Assembly (NCBI RefSeq): GCF_000004825.1
Contig: NW_008805064.1
Location: 868,001 to 932,000 of the forward strand
Reading direction: 5' to 3'
Source of the DNA: Heterostelium album PN500
Lineage: Eukaryota; Evosea; Eumycetozoa; Acytosteliales; Acytosteliaceae
Length of the DNA: 64,000 bases
Shown here: one piece after another, positions 32,850 to 44,550 of the stretch
Numbering within the stretch: the first letter of the stretch is position 1
How the letters are laid out: the number at the start of each line of letters is the position of its first letter
Translations under genes and position numbers: made by a program
Notes under the pieces: generated by a model
The model's input: only the letters and a program-made list of their open reading frames with translations
Told to the model about the DNA's origin: nothing
The model's database searches: none

Positions 32850-33501
32850 TATTAATTTAATTTATTAGATTTAAATTGTTGTTTTATTTTTAATACAATA
32901 CGATAATAATAAAAGTAAAAAAAATATATATATAGATAGGTAATCTAAAAGATTATTAATTAAAGTTATTACAATAATATTTATATTAGTATTATATTAT
33001 TTATTTTCTGTGTGTTAAAATATATATTATCTGTGTGGTTTATTTTTTGTTGTTTTTACAGTAATACAACTAATTATTATTATTGTTGTTATTATTTTTG
33101 TTAAAAAAAATTTACTTATCAAACGATAAATAAATAAAAATCATATTTATATAGGTTGTGTTTGGACTGGTCCCCAACAATATTAATATAAATTGAGAAC
33201 ATTATATTAAAAAACAACACACAATTAAGAATTTCTATTTTTAATTGGTAGATTGAAAAAAAGTGGAATTCTAGAATCAAAAAAATGGGGTGCTCTTCCA
33301 CTTTTTCACCCTATTTGATTGATCATTGCACAAACATGTGTTTCTTTTTTTTTTTTAAAATCTTAAAATAAAGTGTGTGGTTTGAATAAGACTTTCAGTG
33401 AATATATTCTAGTATTGATCAAGGTTTGAAAGCTTATTATTTCAAGAATATATTTTATTTTTTTATTTTTATTTAAAAAAATATTATTACAATTTATTTT
33501 A
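32850..33501. other. AT-rich intergenic region
   Basis: 652 bp upstream of the phosphatase gene and downstream of the large surface-protein gene. TATATA tracts are present; no gene seen. Confidence 0.6.
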
Positions 33502-36500
33502 TTAATTATTAAATTTCCGCAATTTATAACCAATTTCCCTTGCCCTATATCCCAATTTCTTTTTATACAATAAGACGAGAGCTACTGCAATTGCTACTCC
33601 ACCAACAACAGAGAAAACAACGATCAACGGAATCTTGTATTTCTTTTCTGAATCGCCACATTCATCGGATTCAACAAGAAGTGATCCAAAGTTTGGATCG
33701 ATAATCGCATTGTCTGTGAATTGTTGAATTGAAATTGCTGTGAGAACATTCAATTTCGTTGGATATGTTTGGTTGATAAGTTTGGAAGATGGATCATCGG
33801 AATCCAACAATGAAACTTGACTGTGTGTGACTTTACCATCGACAATCATTCTGTCTGAATAATAACTCTCGAGAATCGATCCACCAATATGAATTTCCAT
33901 TGTTCGAAGTGAATCTTTATCGTTGACTTGATTGTTGATTGTTGTTTCTTGACAATCGCCGAGTTGACTATTATCACCTTGTGAAAGGAATAACAATTGA
34001 AGATAGTTTGTTAATTCTTCAAATTTCCAATCCAAAATTTGAACTTTATATTTGACAGAGTTGGCTGGAATTGAAAAGATATCACCTGCAAAGTTGTATG
34101 TGCTTTCATTGAGATAAACTGTTGTATTAACAATGATCTTTCCAATTTTATCGATGGTTGATTGGTATGAAATAAAGTTTCGTGATTGATCTGATTCCAA
34201 GATGGACCATTCCAAGTTCTTGAAAAGATAACTCTTTTTAATATTTCCAATCGAATCCAATTCTCTAACTTCTGTTATATTTACTTTGAATTCAACTTTA
34301 TCATTGGTGACCAATGTTACATCGGTTGAATTATCATTTAGAATTGGTGGTTCCGACACTCCTGATATTTTGTTTGAACATGTAAATCCAAAGTAATCTT
34401 TGAAACAATCGCATTTACCAGTGGTTGGATTGCATTGACCATTCTCACCACATGATGTTGGACATTGATTTACTTGTTTATAAATGAATTTATCTCCAGA
34501 TGTTGAAAGATGAGCGACATTTACTTGAACTGAAAGTGTTGAATTGCTTGATCCAACATTTGATTCAAACCAACAAGTTAATCTTGTTGGACTGATTACT
34601 TTTGGATTTGTACAATTCTTTTCACCAATCAATACGATTAGAGCGTTATCTGCAAAGTTATTTCCATCGATTGTAACGGTATCTGCTTTCTTGAAAATGG
34701 TTGAAGTAACACTATCAATGATTGGTCCTTGATATGAAAAGAGTGTTGAGCTTGATTTGTCCAAGAAATTGAATTGAGCAGATACTTGTCCTGATCCTGG
34801 TGGTGCTTTGCATGAAATTGTGTAAGGACTATAACTAACACCATCCCATTTCAAATCAGTGCATTGAACACCTCCAATCGAAACTGTGAGCACTGGTTGT
34901 TCATCGAATGAAATTGGTGAAAGATAATATCCTTGGAAGTTTATTATTCCACCTGCGACTAATGGTGATGATACATTCATAACAACTGGTGGAATTGGAA
35001 TTTGAAAAACCTGTGAATCTAGACCATATGAATTCATAGTAATCGGTCCACTTCTGCTATCTAATGGTAAATTAAGTTGGACACTGGTATCTGTATAACT
35101 GGAAATGTCAAGCATTGAAGAATCAATAACTTTGGACAATCCATGTATTTTTGGTCGTACAATACCAAAATACTTTCCGTTGAGTGTCATTGATACTGTT
35201 GGTGGTTCAGCTGCAATAACACTGTATTGTGAGTTTTTAATAGATGGTGGTGTTCCTGAATAGTTGTAACCTCCAGAAAGTATACCAGATGCGGTTGTTG
35301 ATAAAACTTCCAAAGTTGCTGGTCCATAAAACTGAGTCGCAATAAATGTAATGTATGATGGTCCAGTTCCTCCACCAATGATATTTATTAACTGTCCGTT
35401 AAACTTTAAAGCTGCTGAAATATTATTTAAATTGTATCCATACAAAGAAACTACATTATTTGGTATCATATACTTTGGTGAATATGATGTTATTACAGGT
35501 GCTAAAAATAAATTATAAAAATATTTTAGGATGAGAATATTTTAGTTTGTTTTAGAATAATTTATAATTACCCCAAGTTATATTTTCAGAATATAAAGTA
35601 AAACCTTGAGAAGAAATTAAAGAAAATAATCCATTTGAATCATAATCTGGGAATAAAAATGAACATGATGTATCTGAGCAAACCAAATTATTTGGTGAAA
35701 CTTGCTTACTACCCATTATTATTTTCAAACTATTTTTGTATGGTGCAATATCTGGTGAACTCATTACAACAGTAATATTGTTTTGAACAAAAGTTGGATT
35801 TTCAATTCCTAAAAAAAAAAATTTCTAATTAGTTTAATTATTTTAATTTAAATAATATTTCTTATAATTACTTTTAATAGAAACACCCATATATCCATCT
35901 TGATCGGCTCTTCTGAATTTATATTGAATATTGTTGGAAAGTTTGTATATTAATGGTGGAACTACAAAAGAAATTTGAGAATCACTCAAATTTGTGACAT
36001 TGGTACAAGTAACATTGTCATTGGGGTTGAAATTGTATATGAGTATAACAGTAAATGGATCTTGAACAGTTGAGAAAAATTGACCATTGGCAAGAACTAC
36101 TCCACCTTCTGTCGAAACCGGTGTAGAAGAAGAGAGGATAAAAGCTGGTGATCCCCAAACAAAGAAATCGGATGCATCAGGTCCAATGATAACTGAAAAA
36201 TTATAAATACCATAGGGTACATTATTAAAAGAGTAAGTTATCTGGTTGGGCGTCATTGTTAGAACTTGACCATCTGGCAATCCATTGATCATTATTGAAC
36301 CTCCAGACAAACTAGCTCCATGGATATACAATATATTTGAAACGTAGCTAACAGAATCGATGGTTGGAACCAATTTGTACTGGTAGGTGGAGGTGATATT
36401 AAACGAAGACATTGAAATCAAATTGATGGTAATTAGTTTGGTGAGTGGAGCGTTTTGAACTGTGAGCATACCGGTCTGTGCAGCATAGGAAAATTGCAAC

Positions 36501-38085
36501 TCTTTTCCTTGTGATGTGACAACAATAGATTTATATTGTGGTGGGTTCAAAATATTACCCATTTTAAAGTTGAGATTTGGAGCGGTCAGTGTAGCTTCGA
36601 GAATGGATACCTTTCTCAGTCCATATACAATAATGAGTGGAAACTTTTGTGATTGTGGATAACCTTCAACTCTGTTGTTATTTAATGCCAAGTAGGGTCC
36701 ATTCGAGAGATCCACTGGAACAGGTGATGTAAAGTTGTAACCAGGGTACAAAAAATAATCTCCAAAATAAGATCCTATAACCCAAGTTTGTACTTGACTG
36801 ATTAAATTTGTTTGAATAAATTGCAAAATAGAAATATTATTCAAACATATATAATATGGGTGTACCTTGAGATTTCCATAAATACTATTCTGACTTGAAA
36901 CCAACATTTCTGCAAATGTTTTATTAATACTAGTAGATAAGTATTGATAAACTAAATTTGAATTTGGGTCAACTATTAATAGTTAAATAAAAATAATAAG
37001 TATAAGTTTATGATTCTATAAAAATTATTTTGTTTTAAACTTACTTATAGGTGGATTTAATTGTTGATTATATATTCCTATTGATGGAATATTAAATAAA
37101 ATGGATTGCAATTGTTTGATATCATCATTAACAGTAATTAACAAACCATACTGATTTTTTATAATGGATAATGTTTGATAGTTGTTAATCTTTATACCTG
37201 TTGCTGGATAAACCAAAAGATAATCCAAATTGGGACCGAATAAACGTATCTGCTTTTGATCTCTATTGATAGAGACTGATGTGACCACTGGAAGATTAAA
37301 GTAGAAAGAATAATTCTTTTGGCTATTAATCTCGAAAAAGAATTGTCCAACATAAGATGCAAACGTTTGTGGTAGAACGCAGGTTACGGAAATCAAAGAG
37401 ATATACGGAGTATCACATTGGACAGAGACGCCACTAGCAACGGAAATTAATCTGATTGATGGAACTGGATCAACAGTAATATTGCTAATAACCACCGTTG
37501 TTGACTGTGTATCTAACATAGTAAATGTTGGATCGGTAGCAGCATTCATTCCAGATTCAAGAATTACATAGTTTACGTCAGTGTCCAAAGCCGGTTTGAA
37601 TCCTGTTGAATCAGCAACCAGCCAATTACTATCATAGTTTCCAGTGAAATTAGCACAGAATGACAAACATGCTGGTGGGTAATCTAAATAAAATGGTTGA
37701 TTTTTAATTGGTCCAGATGACCATCCCCATAGAGCATTCAATTTATCCAAAGGAATTGCTCCAATCCAAAGTTTTCCTTTTCTAAAAACTTCTGATTTGT
37801 TTGTAACAATTTGATATTCTTCTAAACTTTCAAAAGTAACCAATGATCTAATATAAAAGTATTAAAATAAAATGTTTAAAAAGATAATAATAATAATCAA
37901 CCAATATATATTTACTTTGTATTATCTGTTAATTTTAAAGCTTCAGAATAGGTCATTGGATCTAAAAAAAATTCATACTTTGATGTTAAAGTTGAAAATG
38001 TAATTGATCCACCATTTGATTTATATGTATAAAGTGAAATACATTGTATTACTATTAATAATATGATATTAACTATTTTTATCAT
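33502..38085 (-). CDS. C-type-lectin-like / IPT-TIG / EGF transmembrane protein (1,436 aa)
   Basis: Five exons: 37916-38085, 37045-37847, 35872-36972, 35572-35808 and 33502-35501; all joins keep frame. A signal peptide (MIKIVNIILLIVIQCISLYT) leads into a C-type-lectin-like domain of about 150 residues: YEFFLDPMTYSEALKL, GKLWIGAIP, LWGWSSGP and NYVILESG. Repeated E-set/IPT-TIG domains fill most of the ectodomain, such as VTIDGNNFADNALIVLIGEK and LTVSIGGVQCTDLKW. One EGF-like module (CPTSCGENGQCNPTTGKCDC) lies near residue 1060. The C-terminus is one membrane helix (VFSVVGGVAIAVALVLLY) and a short basic tail. This is a type I cell-surface protein, akin to the dictyostelid IPT/EGF adhesion and allorecognition families. 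The ligand is unknown. Confidence 0.88.
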
Positions 38086-38312
38086 TATATAAATATTATT
38101 TTTGATTATATTTATTCAAAGTGAAAATAAATTGAATTGATCCAAATAATATCTTGGCAAAAAAAAATCAAAAGACTACGACGTCGTTTTTTTTTTTTAA
38201 CAACTTAAAATTGATTTTATATAAAATCCAAGAAATATCTATTTTTCAAAGATTTTCGAGTTTGATAAATGGAATCAACTTCATGAACTCTATTACATTT
38301 TCCTATAAATAG

Positions 38313-38343
<31 letters not shown>

Positions 38344-38480
38344 AGAAAAAATACAAGTATTTTATTTATTTGGTTTTTATTTTGAGTTTACACAACTAAA
38401 ATTGAATTTCCTTTTTGTCTTGTCAACACTTTAAAGTCTAATCAATCATGTTGTTGTTTATCTTTTACTCTAATATTACT
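38086..38480. other. AT-rich intergenic spacer
   Basis: 395 bp with a poly-T run of about 26 at 38319-38343. Promoter of the surface-protein gene and 3' flank of GDH. Confidence 0.6.
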
Positions 38481-40427
38481 TTAAGAGAAAAGGTTTCCAG
38501 ATGATTCGTAGACAGCCTTGATCTTCATGATGGCATTGTAGAGGGCGGCGGTACGGTAGTCAGTGTTCTTTTCGATGGCGGTCTTTCTGGTTTCAGCACA
38601 TGCGTTGGTCATGGTGTCATCGAGACCTGAACGGACAATGTCGATTTCATCGGCACCGTGGATGATCAAGTTACGTTCGGCATCACCGAGCTTCTTGTTG
38701 ACGGTGGATTCGACGAATTCCAACAACAATTTCTTTGAGGATTCCTCCCACTTCTTGTTGAGACGACCGAAACGGACGTGACTCAAGTTCTTCAACCACT
38801 CGAAATAGGAAACAGTGACACCACCAGCGTTCAACAAGAGATCTGGGATGATGACATGTCCACGGTTGATCAAGTATTCGTCGGCACGTGGGGTCATTGG
38901 ACCGTTGGCAGCCTCACCGATGATCTTGGCTTGGATGTTGTGGCAGTTACCGATGTGGATTTGCTTCTCGAGGGCAGCTGGAATCAAGATGTCACATGGG
39001 ATTTCGAGGGCTTTGTGTGAGTCGACAATGTTGGTGGCACCTGGGAAGTCGATGAAGGTACCGTGTTGCAACTTGTACTTGTTGAGGGCATCAACGTTCA
39101 AACCGTCTGGGTTGTAGACGGCACCGTTGTGCTCAGCGACGGCGATAATCTTGGCACCAGCTTGCTCAAAGAACTTACCGGCCCAGTAACCGACATTACC
39201 GAAACCTTGGATGATGATCTTCTTACCCTTGATACCTGGAGTCAATCCAGTCTTTTGGAGGACTTCCTCGTAGGAAAGGAACTCACGGATACCGTAGAAC
39301 ACACCGAGACCGGTGGCTTCGGTACGACCACGGATACCACCGGAGCTGATTGGCTTACCAGTGACACAGGCCATTGAATCGACGTCGTTGGTGTTGAAAG
39401 CTTGGTAGGTGTCACGAATCCAAGCCATCTCTTGTTCACCGGTACCCATATCTGGGGCTGGTACATCGACACCTGGACCAATGAAGTTCTTTTGACAGAG
39501 CAACAAGGTGTAGGCACGAGTGATCTTCTCACGTTGTGCAACTGTGTATTTCTTTGGGTCGATACGGACACCTCCCTTGGCACCTCCGAATGGAACGTCG
39601 ACGACGGCACACTTGTAGGTCATCAATGAAGCCAAAGCCATAACCTCTTGCAAATCGACCTCGTTGGAATAACGGATACCACCCTTGCATGGCAAACGAT
39701 GGTGACTGTGTTGAGCACGGTAACCTGCAATGATATCGACATCTCCGTGTTCATTCTTGATTGGGAATTCAACACGCAAAGCAACATTGCACTCCTTCAT
39801 GTTATTGATGACACCTGGCTTCAAATTGGTGAGACCAGCTGCCTTGTCAAAGAAAGTCTTGAAACATTCCAAAAATCTTGGTTCGTTATCAATCTCATGT
39901 CTGTAAATTTGGAAAATATTTAATATTAGAAAATTGATCAAATTTCATTAAAAATAGCAACTATATCTAACAAAAAACCTATTTTTTTGACCATGCATTA
40001 TTTTTCGTCTTTACATTTTTTCGAAATCGATTCCTGTATTAGACTTTTTTTTTTGATGATAAAAAATTTTTTGTTTTGATCTAAAGTGACTTTTTTTTTT
40101 TTTTTTTGTATTTTTTTTTTTGATCATCAAAAAAAAAAAAAATTGTGTTCACCAAAACCAATCTATCTTAACTGCTTTATGAGGTGATGTCCATATATAA
40201 TTATAATATGGTAGTTGATGAAAAAAAGGTTGATTGTGATTATGATTATGATTATTTTTATATTGTTTTTAATAGGTTTTTTTTTATTTTATTTCTTTTT
40301 AAAAGTTGATTAAATAGATGATTTATACATACTGAGAAACCTCGGTGGAGTATGAACGATTTGAAACCAAAGATGATTGGTTGTTGAAGAGACTACGAGT
40401 AACGGTACGACTAACAAGACGATTCAT
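38481..40427 (-). CDS. gluD: mitochondrial glutamate dehydrogenase (504 aa)
   Basis: Two exons, 40333-40427 and 38481-39900, with a 432-bp intron. Exon 1 codes MNRLVSRTVTRSLFNN and a Ser-rich stretch to RSYSTEVSQ: basic, hydroxylated and without acids, a classic mitochondrial presequence. Exon 2 holds the whole enzyme. The glutamate-site stretch is LPCKGGIRYS. The catalytic-Lys region is VPFGGAKGGVRIDP. The dinucleotide loop is IIQGFGNVGYWAG, and the family segment NAGGVTVSYFEWLKNL follows. It interconverts glutamate and 2-oxoglutarate plus ammonia. Close similarity to the animal GLUD type suggests NAD or dual cofactor use. High GC3 and even codons suggest strong expression. Confidence 0.96.
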
Positions 40428-41639
40428 TTCTTTAAACTAAACTAAACTCCCAAATGGAACAAAAATTGTTTATTGGATGAATAGAAATATATAGAAAAAA
40501 AAAAAAAAAAAGGTTAATGATTAAAAAAATTGAATTGAACAGACTTGTTTGATCAAAAAAGAAATTGAATTTTAAAAAAAATAATTCAAAAGAAAAAAAC
40601 AAAAAAAAATTAAATAAAATAAAATTTTAAAAAAATCAAGGTGAAGTTTTAACTTTTTGCAAAAAACCCACTTGTAAAGAAATTTAAAAAAAACAACAAC
40701 AGGTCACTTCAAAAATCCCAACAAATGTTGTTTGATGCTGTCATTACGTAGTATGTTTGGTTTTTGTATTGATAACCCCACTCACACCTGGTTTTAATCT
40801 TACTCTTATGTTGAGTGGAAAACAACCTGGTTAATTCTACCAAAAAAAGTTTGTATGCTTTTCTCGTCTGTATCGTTTGGTGGTGTTGGTCTCCCCCACA
40901 ACAATTTAATTTTAGTCTTATAAGATAATAATTGGGATAGATTTTATTTTTCAACATACAATACAGATCTATGTTGTAATATCATTTCTGATATATTTTT
41001 TTAGAAAAAAAGAAAATATTTGTATTAAGTATTTGCTTTTATATAATTTGTCAATTTACAAAAACAAAAATACCAAAATTTTTTTAGAATTTCCGCTCAA
41101 GTGGTAATACCTCCGATATCGGAGGTAATTAGTTAAAACTAAACTTGATCATGATTAAAAAACTATAAGATTATATAAAAAGTTATGTTAAGAACAATAT
41201 TTAGGACATGGATAATAATTAAGTTCTTTGAGAAAAAAAACTCCAAAAGTTTTGCCAAAAACAAATAACAAAATTTTAAACAAATAAATAATTTTGTCAA
41301 AATAATTGAAAAAAAAAAGGTGGTGAGTCACAACAAAAAAAAAAAAAAAAACTAAAATAAATGCGAATTTCAATAATGTCGTTATCAGGTTATTAATAAT
41401 AATTAGTTTTGGATTCATTATTATTAGGAAAAATAAGAAACCATTAATATATATCAAAAGAAGTTAATTGTTATATTATTAATTTTAATATCTATTATAA
41501 ATTTACTTTTGTTTTGTATTGTTTAAGATAAGGATAGTTATTTAATAATAGTTCAATCAGTCATTCAGTCAGTCAATCAATCAATCAATAATAGAAGCGA
41601 GATAGTATTGTTGACTTTTTTGGATTAGCGGTTGAGGAT
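40428..41639. other. long AT-rich intergenic region with a 20-bp palindrome
   Basis: 1.2 kb between divergent GDH and DnaJ genes, so it holds both promoters. It is dominated by A/T runs. The short ORFs in it have promoter-like composition and no family. A perfect GC-richer palindrome stands out at 41108-41127. Confidence 0.55.
41108..41127. promoter_or_regulatory. perfect 20-bp palindrome
   Basis: TACCTCCGATATCGGAGGTA is its own reverse complement and sits in otherwise AT-rich DNA, about 510 bp upstream of the DnaJ gene and 680 bp upstream of GDH. The form fits a dimeric regulator site; no factor can be named. Confidence 0.45.
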
Positions 41640-43023
41640 ATGGAGGGAAATAAAGATGAAGCATTGCGATGCATTGAGATTGCAATGAAGAGAATCGGAG
41701 AGGGAAATAAAGAAGGTGCTATAAAGTTTTTAAACAAGTCGATTGCACTCTATCCAACGAGTAAAGCTAGAGATCTATTGGAGTTTTATAGTTCACAAGA
41801 TAGCGTAGATGGTGGTGTAAATGAAAGTAGTAGTACTACAAACGATAGTAATATTAGTAAAGAAGGAGAAGAACAAGAAAGTAATACAGTACATAAAAGA
41901 CATACTTCATCATCAACAACAACCGAACAATCATCATCATCCACTCCATCATCATCATCATCATCTACATCAACAACGACAACCTCTGAAAATAAACCTA
42001 AATTCACAAGAGAACAAGTAGAGTTGATTAAGAAGATCAAAACATGTAAATCATATTATGAAGTATTAGAAGTGAAAAAGACGGCAACAGAGGTCGATAT
42101 CAAAAAAGCATACAGAAAATTAGCATTGCAAATGCATCCCGATAAGAATCATGCACCTGGTGCTGAAGAAGCTTTCAAGAGTATGTCTGATGAAAAAAAA
42201 AACATAGAAACAACTAGTTGTTTAGTCTTTATATTTTTATTAATCATTATTATTTGTTTTTATATTTTTGTTAGTTGTTACACAAGCATTTTCATGTTTA
42301 AGTGATCCAAAGAAGAGATCAACATATGATATACATGGAGCAGAGTCACCGATGACTGCTTCGGGTCGTGGATTTGGTGGTAGACAAGGTGGCTTCTACG
42401 AGGAGGAGTTGTCACCCGAGGATATCTTTAATATATTCTTTGGTATTCCACCACGTGGAGGTGGAGCTCGTAGAAATCATCCTTTCTATTCGGATTTCCA
42501 ACCGATGGCAGGCAATAGAGGTCGTACTTTCCACTACCAGTTTGGCGGTGGCGGTGGCGCTGCCAATCGCGGCGGCGGTGGTAACCAGCAAGAGACATCT
42601 TCATTCTTTTCGATCATAATGATTCTCTTTACAGTGTTGTATGTTTTTATGTCTTTTTTTGGCGGAGGCTCATCCAGCAACAGCAGTAGCAATAGCAGGC
42701 CGCTTGCTTCACTGTACAGTTTCGAGCCTAAATTCAACATTCACAGAGAGCGTCATATGCGGCTGGGAACAGAAGAGATTACGCTGGATTTTACATATTA
42801 TGTCAAGGATAATTTAGAGGGTATACTGCGATACAACGGAATATCGAGCGATCAACTCGAACAAGAGGTTAAAGAGAGCTGGTTGGAGTTGCAAGCCAAA
42901 CTTTGTCGTCATAAGGAAACACTAGAGAAGAAACCACGTCAAACAGCGGAGTATATAGATCTAAAGAACAAAGGTGCATTCCAATATTGTGATCTATTAA
43001 AAGAATTAGGTTATCGATGGTAA
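41640..43023 (+). CDS. ER-membrane DnaJ protein, DNAJB12/B14 type (429 aa)
   Basis: Two exons, 41640-42180 and 42275-43023. The N-terminus ([19 protein letters not shown]...) is the family opening, MExNKDEAxRCIxxA. A Ser/Thr-rich linker precedes the J-domain at about 138-200 ([23 protein letters not shown] is in QMHPDKN). A Gly/Arg-rich stretch with [16 protein letters not shown] follows. A membrane helix ([19 protein letters not shown]) comes next, then the DUF1977 C-terminal domain ([26 protein letters not shown]). In animals and yeast these proteins sit in the ER membrane with the J-domain in the cytosol and recruit Hsp70 for ER-associated degradation. The intron splits the J-domain after AFK. 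Confidence 0.94.
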
Positions 43024-43248
43024 TATTATTATTTGGAATGAAAAAGAAAAAAAAAGAAAAAAAAACAAAAACAAAAACAAAAATAGAGAAAATATATATT
43101 ATTGTTACAATTTATAATTTACTTTTGTTTTTATTACATCTTTATTATTATTATTATTATTATTATATATTTTGTTATATTATTATTATTTCTTTCATTA
43201 TTATTTGTTTATTTTATTTCATCAAATGATTGATTTGGTAATCGAACG

Positions 43249-43995
43249 CTACCCCAACCTCTTGATTTTTATACCCAGTTCTGAGAGTTGTGATTTGAGT
43301 TGATCGATTTGTCCACGATGATAGATAAATGTTGGTATGTTGTAGAGTTTCGATGGTTCTGCATCCTTTACATTGTCGTCGATGTAGACTATGCGTGATC
43401 CGTATTGTTGGTAGGTGTCTGGTGTAGCATTGGGATAGATGGTTTTGATGAGTACCTCGATGAATCGGGTATCTGGTTTCGTGTAGTGACAGTCGTACGA
43501 GTACACCTCGTAGTCAAAGTGACGTCGGAAATTGTATTTGTCTTCGAGGTAGTCGATACGCGATTCAATGTTACCACTGAATGCCGCTATACGATAGCCA
43601 TTGGTTCGGAGTGAGTATAGCAGCGCCAAGATATCGTGATCCATGACGTAGCCTTCGTACCACAGCTTCTTGATGACATCGACGTCGTAGTTGGCCGGAC
43701 ACCGCTGCTTGAAGAAGCCATTCCAGAATTGGTCGTCCGTCAACAAACCTTTGCGCAGATCCATCGATTCCGGCGAGGTCAACAGCTGACGAATCAGCTT
43801 CGAGTCATAGCCACGACGTTCCCACGACTGAGAAGCGACCTCTTTGCCAGCAGAGAATATTACACCACCTAAATCTAAAGCTATAACATCAATCTTTTGA
43901 GGTGGTGTCAATGGTTTCGAATCAACACCTGGTGATGATGGTGATGATGATGATGATGGTAATGTTGTTGTATTATTTGTATCTTCACTATTCAT
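43249..43995 (-). CDS. HAD-superfamily hydrolase (248 aa)
   Basis: Single exon. After a Ser/Pro/Thr-rich start, HAD motif I is IDVIALDLGGVIF: the nucleophile Asp is present and the +2 residue is Gly, as in the epoxide-hydrolase-N-terminal/haloacid-dehalogenase subgroup. Motif II is IAAFSGN (Ser at the usual T/S), the motif III Lys is in HYTKPDTRF, and motif IV is IVYIDDNVKD. A helical C1 cap fills residues about 65-125. Likely a small-molecule phosphatase in the cytosol; the substrate is unknown. The 3' end is 225 bp from that of the DnaJ gene, in convergent orientation. Confidence 0.88.
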   Translation of the reverse strand: MNSEDTNNTTTLPSSSSSPSSPGVDSKPLTPPQKIDVIALDLGGVIFSAGKEVASQSWERRGYDSKLIRQLLTSPESMDLRKGLLTDDQFWNGFFKQRCPANYDVDVIKKLWYEGYVMDHDILALLYSLRTNGYRIAAFSGNIESRIDYLEDKYNFRRHFDYEVYSYDCHYTKPDTRFIEVLIKTIYPNATPDTYQQYGSRIVYIDDNVKDAEPSKLYNIPTFIYHRGQIDQLKSQLSELGIKIKRLG

Positions 43996-44550
43996 GAAAA
44001 AAAAGTAACTATTATTTAATTAATATATTTTATTTTTTAAATTAATTAAACTACTTTTTTTTTTTTTTTTTTGTTAGACTAACAACTGATGGTTTAGAAA
44101 AAAAAAAATGGTGGAATGGGGGTCAAATATTCATTTAAAACTTCTATTTTTAAATAAATAGCGACATCATGATCGTTTTTGAAATATTTTTTAACTTCTA
44201 GTAGAAATCAAATCTGTTAATTGATAAAGATTCTTTTTTTTATAAATCTACCAATCAAATAACAAGTTTTAAATTTATTTTTAAGAAATCACTTCGACCT
44301 TGAATTTGCTTATTTATTTTTGTCAATTTTTAATATATTGAATTTGTGAACTTCACAATCAATTTTGTTGTGGTATTTTTTTTTTTATATTTAATATAAA
44401 TAAATAATTCTTTAATTCCAAAGATGTACAATAAACTTTTCTTTCTTTTACAGGTTGTTGTTTTTTTTTTTTTAATTTTTTTTTTTTAATTTTTTTAACA
44501 TTTATTTTAAATCAATAATTATCACATGATTTTTTTTAATCTGATCATAA
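43996..44550. other. AT-rich promoter region between HAD and NRTEG genes
   Basis: 555 bp between divergent genes, full of poly-T runs. No gene or RNA found. Confidence 0.6.

Noticed and set aside
41188-41457. 89-codon minus-strand ORF, Phe/Leu-rich
   Set aside because: Composition of poly-A/T promoter DNA, no signal peptide logic and no family; only chance openness.
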